DNA of 64,000 nucleotides from Mycolicibacterium sp. S2-37 (GTDB lineage Bacteria > Actinomycetota > Actinomycetes > Mycobacteriales > Mycobacteriaceae), in the NCBI RefSeq assembly GCF_017352375.1, contig NZ_JAFEVR010000006.1:1-64000 (forward strand), in the 5' to 3' direction. Made by a program: the position numbers and the translations under genes. The notes beneath the pieces are model-generated. The model was not told the origin of the DNA. It saw only the letters and a list, made by a program, of their open reading frames with translations, and ran no database searches. Positions 61,560-64,000 of the stretch are shown here, one piece after another; position 1 is the first letter of the stretch, and each line of letters starts with the position of its first letter.

Positions 61560-62327
61560 ACCGGTGCTCTGCTCGACCTTGACGCCGTCGATCGCCACCG
61601 CGCACGTGACGTCGCGTCCGACGTTGATGATGCTGATACGCGCGGCGCTCTCGGCGGGCGACGGCAGTTCGACCTGCTTGCTCCACGGCAGCACCACGTT
61701 GAACTCGGTCTGGGGGACCCCGCCGGTGTCGGTGTAGGTGATGTTGATGACCCGACCCTCACCGATGACGCTGTACTCCACGGTCTCCATGGCGCCGGTC
61801 GGGGCGCCCGCAGTGGGCGCCGTGGGCGAGGCCGGTGAGCTGGTCGGCGGCGGCGCCGCAGGGGTCGACGTGCGGGACGGGGTGGTCGGGCGAACTTGTG
61901 TCGTGCTGGGTGTGATGCCGTCCTGACCGGTCTGACCGGACGGCGCGGGAGCAAGGACGGTCTCTTGACGCGAGCTGTTGGCGATGACGAGCGCGATCAC
62001 CAGTGCGACGACGAGCAGTACCACCGCGGCGGCCAACACCCACAACCACAGCGGCGATCTGGGTCCGCTGGGCGGCGGCGGCTCGCTGGACGGGATGCCC
62101 TGGCCGAACCCCTGGTCGTAGCCAGGACCGTACTGTCCCGTTGCGTACTCGTCGTATCCGTACTGCTGATACGGGTTCAGCCGTTCGGTGGGATTCGATC
62201 CCATGGGTCGCTGGTATCCAGACCCGTACGGTGTCTGGTCCGCGTACGCGGGATCGGGATGCCGTGGATACCCGTTGCCGTAGGGCTGGTTCGGGTCAGG
62301 GCCGTCCCGACGTGGTGAATCAGTCAT
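61527..62327 (-). CDS. Proline-rich membrane protein with MmpS-like C-terminal domain
   Basis: A 266-residue protein. The first 85 residues are Tyr/Gly/Pro-rich repeats (YPRHPDPAYADQTPYGSGYQ). A membrane helix follows at about 95-118 (WLWVLAAAVVLLVVALVIALVI), then a Thr/Pro-rich linker and an extracytoplasmic beta domain (VEYSVIGEGRVINITYTDTGG ... VTCAVAIDGVKVEQ ... YCVGTG) with two cysteines, like the C-terminus of MmpS proteins. It corresponds to Rv2507 in place and layout. GAGGTGG before the ATG at 62327 supports the start. Function unknown. Confidence 0.85.
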   Translation of the reverse strand: MTDSPRRDGPDPNQPYGNGYPRHPDPAYADQTPYGSGYQRPMGSNPTERLNPYQQYGYDEYATGQYGPGYDQGFGQGIPSSEPPPPSGPRSPLWLWVLAAAVVLLVVALVIALVIANSSRQETVLAPAPSGQTGQDGITPSTTQVRPTTPSRTSTPAAPPPTSSPASPTAPTAGAPTGAMETVEYSVIGEGRVINITYTDTGGVPQTEFNVVLPWSKQVELPSPAESAARISIINVGRDVTCAVAIDGVKVEQSTGSGLTYCVGTG

Positions 62328-62459
62328 GTCCACCTCATGGTTCGCAGGGTACCCGCGAACCCTGCCGGATCGTCGCCATGTCGGGGATTGCGCCGGTGCG
62401 AATTGATCATGAAGGGGCTGGCCCGCCGCCGGTTGACGGCACGATGGACAATCGGACCC

Positions 62460-64000
62460 GTGATACGTCGGGTGCGCGCGAATTACGGTGCGTCGCTGTC
62501 TCCGGACGCGACCGCCTTCGCCCACCTCGTGGACGACGGCGGCTATCCGTCGGCGGTCCAGCGCTTCCTGCGGGGCTGGCGTGCGAGCTCCTCACGCGAC
62601 GTCGAGCTGCCGGTCGAAGGGCCCGTCGTGCGCGTGATGCACTCCGCCGACGGGCACTGGCTCGCCTGTCAGGTCGCGCCGGAGGGCAGTGACCGTTTTC
62701 AGATCTGGGTGGTGACAACCGATCCCGACGACCGCGACGCCCACCGCGTCGACTTCTGGCCCGAAGGTCAGCCCGAGGGCAGCGCCGAGCTGATCGGCTG
62801 GGACGGTACGCAGGTCGCGGCGATCCTCACCGGCGAGGACGGGGTCGGCACGTCCTGCCTCATCGAACCGGCCGACGGCAGTGCCGTCGTCTTGGACCGC
62901 CGCACCGCGGGCCGGTTGGTCGACGCGTGGGCGGGCGCGGCCCTGGTGCGGGTGGGTCCGCGCGGATACCGGGACCTCATATTGCTGCGTGGTCAGACCG
63001 AGACGGCGCTGCTGCCCTACGACCCCGGGTCGACCACCGACATGGGTTACATCCTCGACGACCACAGCCCCCGGCGGCTGCGCTCGGGCATCACCGGCGA
63101 CACCTTCGACCTCTACCAACCGGCCAAGACATACGGACTGAACAGCACCGAGGGCTACGTGCGGGCGTTGATCCGCAGCGACAACGGCGGCACCCACGCC
63201 CGGTTGATCGAGGTCACCCAGACCGCCGAGGGCGTGTCCTACCACGTCGTCGCGGAGAAGCCCGGCTTCGATCTCGACGAGTTCGTGGTCAGCGACGACC
63301 TCTCGACGGTCGCTCTGCTCTGGAACATCAACGGCTGCAGTGAATTACAGATCCTCGAATACGCCGACAACACACTGTCCGAGCCCATCCCGCTGCCCGG
63401 TCTGGTGGCCACGGAGCTCACCATCAGCGCAGGCGGGTCCATGGTCGCCATGACGGTCGAGAGCCCGTCGTTGCCGCCGACGGTCGAACTGGTCGATCCC
63501 CGGTCGCGGGAATGGCAGCGAGTCGACCGCGAACCCAGCGAGGGACCGCTGACGGCAGATCCCACGCTCGAAACCCTCATCACCAGAGACGGTTTGGAGA
63601 TCACCGGCTGGCTGTACCGGCCGCCGGCGCCGGTCGAACCGATCGGCGCGATGATCTTCCTGCACGGCGGGCCCGAGGGTCAGTCGCGGCCGGGATACAA
63701 CGAGTACTACCCACCGCTGCTGGCCGCCGGCATCACGGTGTTCACCCCGAACGTCAGGGGATCGGGCGGATTCGGCCGGGCGTTCATGCACGCCGACGAC
63801 AAGGAGCTGCGGTTCGCCGCCATCGACGACGTCGCCGACTGCGTGCGCTACCTCATCGAGCGCGAAGCGGTACCCGCCGACCGCATCGCCTGCTGTGGAT
63901 GGTCCTACGGCGGCTATCTGACCCAGGCGGCGTTGGCCTTTCACCCGGAGCTGTTCGCAGCGGGCATCAGCATCTGCGGTATGAGCGATCTGAACACCTG
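62460..64000 (+). CDS. S9 family peptidase (prolyl oligopeptidase type), 3' end cut off
   Basis: A serine peptidase truncated by the window edge; 513 codons are visible. The N-terminal two-thirds is a beta-propeller-like region that begins VIRRVRANYGASLSPDATAFA. The catalytic alpha/beta-hydrolase domain then starts with MIFLHGGPEGQSRPGYNEYY, VRGSGGFGRAFMH, and the nucleophile elbow CCGWSYGGYLTQ (serine at about residue 482). Aspartate and histidine lie beyond the window. The start is GTG 62460; ATG 62409 in the same frame would add 17 residues. Neither has a strong ribosome site. A cytoplasmic peptidase for small peptides is expected. Confidence 0.88.
   Translation, partial: MIRRVRANYGASLSPDATAFAHLVDDGGYPSAVQRFLRGWRASSSRDVELPVEGPVVRVMHSADGHWLACQVAPEGSDRFQIWVVTTDPDDRDAHRVDFWPEGQPEGSAELIGWDGTQVAAILTGEDGVGTSCLIEPADGSAVVLDRRTAGRLVDAWAGAALVRVGPRGYRDLILLRGQTETALLPYDPGSTTDMGYILDDHSPRRLRSGITGDTFDLYQPAKTYGLNSTEGYVRALIRSDNGGTHARLIEVTQTAEGVSYHVVAEKPGFDLDEFVVSDDLSTVALLWNINGCSELQILEYADNTLSEPIPLPGLVATELTISAGGSMVAMTVESPSLPPTVELVDPRSREWQRVDREPSEGPLTADPTLETLITRDGLEITGWLYRPPAPVEPIGAMIFLHGGPEGQSRPGYNEYYPPLLAAGITVFTPNVRGSGGFGRAFMHADDKELRFAAIDDVADCVRYLIEREAVPADRIACCGWSYGGYLTQAALAFHPELFAAGISICGMSDLNT

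Overview
The window looks like chromosome of a mycobacterium, probably a fast-growing Mycolicibacterium type. The DNA is GC-rich and carries a complete yrbE/mce operon, a single-chain type I fatty acid synthase followed by acpS, a TB8.4-type hemophore-related protein, an LdtMt2-type L,D-transpeptidase, and the order DUF1906 - fas - acpS - M20 peptidase - bcp - DUF3618 - ldtB - orn - SDR - MFS - proline-rich MmpS-like protein. That order matches, from memory, the Rv2525c-Rv2507 neighbourhood of M. tuberculosis.

Left half (about 0.5-34 kb): an accessory lipid uptake and degradation locus. A leftward operon encodes two short-chain dehydrogenases (one of the mycofactocin-coupled type), a [3Fe-4S] ferredoxin and a cytochrome P450. 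Divergent from it is one very long rightward operon: aldehyde dehydrogenase, CaiB-type CoA-transferase, a thiolase-fold/OB-fold fusion, a thiolase, YrbEA, YrbEB and MceA-F. It closes with a strong hairpin at 18.7 kb. Next come four small secreted proteins, a second P450 divergent from a TetR regulator, and a four-gene membrane cluster (two paralogous six-helix proteins plus cytochrome oxidase subunit III- and IV-like proteins). A leftward thiolase-like lipid-transfer protein/DUF35 pair and an enoyl-CoA hydratase follow. A rightward operon then carries acyl-CoA ligase, amidohydrolase, acyl-CoA ligase and two Mce-associated proteins. The logical reading is import of a hydrophobic acid or steroid-like substrate by Mce, oxidation by P450/SDR/ALDH, CoA activation or transfer, and chain shortening by hydratase, thiolase and DUF35 partners. 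The substrate cannot be read from the sequence.

The left half is tied together by a recurring palindrome built from the half-site GAGAAT, arranged either as GAGAAT-N3-ATTCTC or as ATTCTC-N7-GAGAAT. It sits just upstream of at least seven genes between 3.8 and 32.3 kb, and I saw no comparable copy in promoters right of 34 kb. This is the most interesting signal in the window.

Middle (34-39 kb): LtrA-like membrane protein, ChaB/Rho-N protein, an MFS transporter gene with an apparent one-base frameshift, a PotD-like lipoprotein and a Tat-exported DUF1906 protein. Right half (39.5-64 kb): mostly core genes (fas, acpS, M20 peptidase, bcp, glgP, ldtB, orn, SDR, MFS, MmpS-like protein, S9 peptidase), with tRNA-Lys and tRNA-His. 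Between the two tRNA genes, next to ldtB, lies a three-gene cassette that looks foreign: an EspC-like protein, a large alpha/beta-hydrolase with a helical N-terminus, and a lipoprotein. The S9 peptidase is cut by the window edge. I saw no insertion sequence, CRISPR array or rRNA.
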